DNA of 64,000 bases from Vibrio sinaloensis (GTDB lineage: Bacteria; Pseudomonadota; Gammaproteobacteria; Enterobacterales; Vibrionaceae): the NCBI RefSeq assembly GCF_000808535.1, contig NZ_JWLV01000045.1:248001-312000 (forward strand), given 5' to 3'. A program made the position numbers and the translations under genes. Positions 62,902 to 64,000 of the stretch are shown one piece after another. Within the stretch, counting starts at the first letter, position 1. Every line of letters begins with the position of its first letter. The notes beneath the pieces are model-generated. The model was not told the DNA's origin, searched no databases, and saw only the letters and a list, made by a program, of their open reading frames with translations.

Positions 62902-64000
62902 TTAAGCGTATGGGCTTGGGTAATCACCCAACTCGATCAAAATACTCTTCGTTTGGGTGTAGTGATGCAGGGTTTCGACCCCATTTTCGCGGCCAATTCC
63001 CGAGGATTTATAGCCACCCACAGGCATTTCAGCAGGAGAGTCACCCCAAGTGTTAACCCAACAAATACCCGCTTGCATTTGATGAATCACGCGATGTGCA
63101 CGCGCTAAGTTTTGGGTGAAGACACCTGCGGCCAATCCATAGTCAGTATTGTTGGCGCGTTGAATCACTTCTGATTCATCTTTGAACGTCATCACTGACA
63201 TGACAGGGCCAAAAATTTCTTGCTGTACATGCGCCATATCGTCAGAGCATTGAGCAAACACTGTCGGTGCGACAAAATTACCGTGTTTTAGGTCGCCCTC
63301 TGTGACTTGGTAGCCACCCGTAATCAGCTCTGCACCGCTCTGTTTTGCTGCTTCAATCGCGCCAAGTACTTTTTCCAAGTGAGGTTTGGAAATCAGTGCG
63401 CCGATTTGTGTTTCCATCGACATTGGGTCGCCAACACGCAATTTTTCTGTGCGCACTTTCAACTGTTCAATGAACTCTGGGTAAATAGATTCGTGAACAA
63501 ATACGCGTGTGCCGTGAGTACACACTTCGCCTTGAGTATAGAAATTCGCAACCATTGCCGCCGACACAGCATCATCAAGCTTGGCATCATCAAAAATGAT
63601 CATTGGCGATTTGCCACCTAGCTCCATGGTCACTTGTTTGAGTGAAACGGCACTGTCTGCCATCACCTTTTTGCCCGTACCTGACTCACCCGTGAACGAG
63701 ACTTTGGCAATATCAGGATGCGCTGTGAGCATTTGCCCGACGCGATAATCGCCTTGTACTACATTGAAAACACCATCTGGCATACCAGCTTCAGTGAAGA
63801 TTTCCGCCAGTTTAACGGCAGTCAGCGGCGTCTCTTCGGAAGGTTTAAACACCATCACATTTCCCGCGGCCAACGCTGGGGCAGATTTCCACATCGCGAT
63901 TTGGATCGGATAATTCCACGCACCAATACCAGCGCAGATACCGAGCGGCTCTCTGCGAGTGTAAAAAAACTGGGATTCGCTAAGCGGTTGCTGCTCACCT
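62902..64000 (-). CDS. betB: BetB, betaine aldehyde dehydrogenase (partial, N-terminus outside window)
   Basis: The C-terminal part of the enzyme, about 366 codons, is inside the window and the frame continues past the edge: the upstream codons read ESQFFYTRREPLGICAGIGAWNYPIQIAMWKSAP, contiguous with the ATG-initiated frame at 63894, so that ATG is internal. ALDH signatures: FTGESGTGKKVMADSAVSLKQVTMELGGKSPMIIFDDA (catalytic Glu in MELGGKSP) and FYTQGEVCTHGTRVFV with the nucleophile cysteine. It converts betaine aldehyde to glycine betaine. betI is expected further upstream. Confidence 0.96.
   Translation of the reverse strand, partial: GEQQPLSESQFFYTRREPLGICAGIGAWNYPIQIAMWKSAPALAAGNVMVFKPSEETPLTAVKLAEIFTEAGMPDGVFNVVQGDYRVGQMLTAHPDIAKVSFTGESGTGKKVMADSAVSLKQVTMELGGKSPMIIFDDAKLDDAVSAAMVANFYTQGEVCTHGTRVFVHESIYPEFIEQLKVRTEKLRVGDPMSMETQIGALISKPHLEKVLGAIEAAKQSGAELITGGYQVTEGDLKHGNFVAPTVFAQCSDDMAHVQQEIFGPVMSVMTFKDESEVIQRANNTDYGLAAGVFTQNLARAHRVIHQMQAGICWVNTWGDSPAEMPVGGYKSSGIGRENGVETLHHYTQTKSILIELGDYPSPYA

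Overview
The window reads as ordinary, densely coded Vibrio DNA, most likely from the second chromosome of a Harveyi- or Orientalis-clade species. The evidence is a Qrr quorum-sensing small RNA with its sigma-54 promoter and LuxO-type site, a bet-pro glycine betaine locus, a ribose operon, a glycine-cleavage/glyA cluster, a VpsT-like regulator and several GlyGly-CTERM proteases. I see no insertion sequence, prophage, integron, CRISPR array, rRNA or tRNA.

Layout. 1-3868 is the ribose transport operon rbsD-A-C-B on the minus strand; rbsB runs off the left edge and a 30-codon hydrophobic small ORF sits between rbsC and rbsB. 3869-4176 carries two identical RbsR-type operators and CRP-like sites, followed by two small DUF3012 lipoproteins. 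4727-7644 holds a VpsT/CsgD-like regulator and two secreted trypsin-like proteases with GlyGly-CTERM tails. 7743-14828 is a glycine module: gcvT (minus), an XRE-cupin regulator (minus), then glyA, gcvH and gcvP (plus). The same 18-base sequence containing a palindrome lies upstream of gcvT and between the regulator and glyA. 15176-16566 holds a solitary periplasmic binding protein and two small conserved proteins. 16657-25137 is a tight five-gene minus-strand operon (S9 peptidase, TonB-dependent receptor, zinc metalloprotease with P domain and GlyGly-CTERM, two DUF1566 proteins) behind a Fur-like box.

25356-33565 holds an AspA/AstE-like deacylase, a three-gene cassette (argininosuccinate-synthase-like ligase, 2OG-Fe dioxygenase, DMT exporter) with a divergent LysR gene, then an MviM-like oxidoreductase, an MFS transporter and a second LysR gene. 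33691-41663 holds a DUF3299 protein, an M20 peptidase, an aaeXAB-like efflux operon and two outer-membrane-like proteins. 41795-55168 contains a periplasmic tricorn-like protease, trhO, an AaaT/YhhY-like acetyltransferase, a cluster of a large VWA-dockerin protein with a possible cohesin-like lipoprotein and a membrane-anchored protein, a small kinase/acetyltransferase pair and a PilZ protein. 55235-58056 holds gltS with a structured leader, the Qrr gene and popT (DUF368). 58121-64000 is proV, proW, proX, betA and a partial betB (minus).

How they work together. The betBA-proXWV genes make and import glycine betaine, and the glycine module disposes of glycine into one-carbon units under what looks like one local regulator. 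The Fur-box operon couples proteolysis with TonB-dependent uptake. The least understood parts are the ligase-dioxygenase-exporter cassette, which looks like a small pathway for a modified amino acid, and the VWA-dockerin cluster, which looks like a cell-surface assembly. All family calls were made by eye from translated sequence and motifs; no database search was run.
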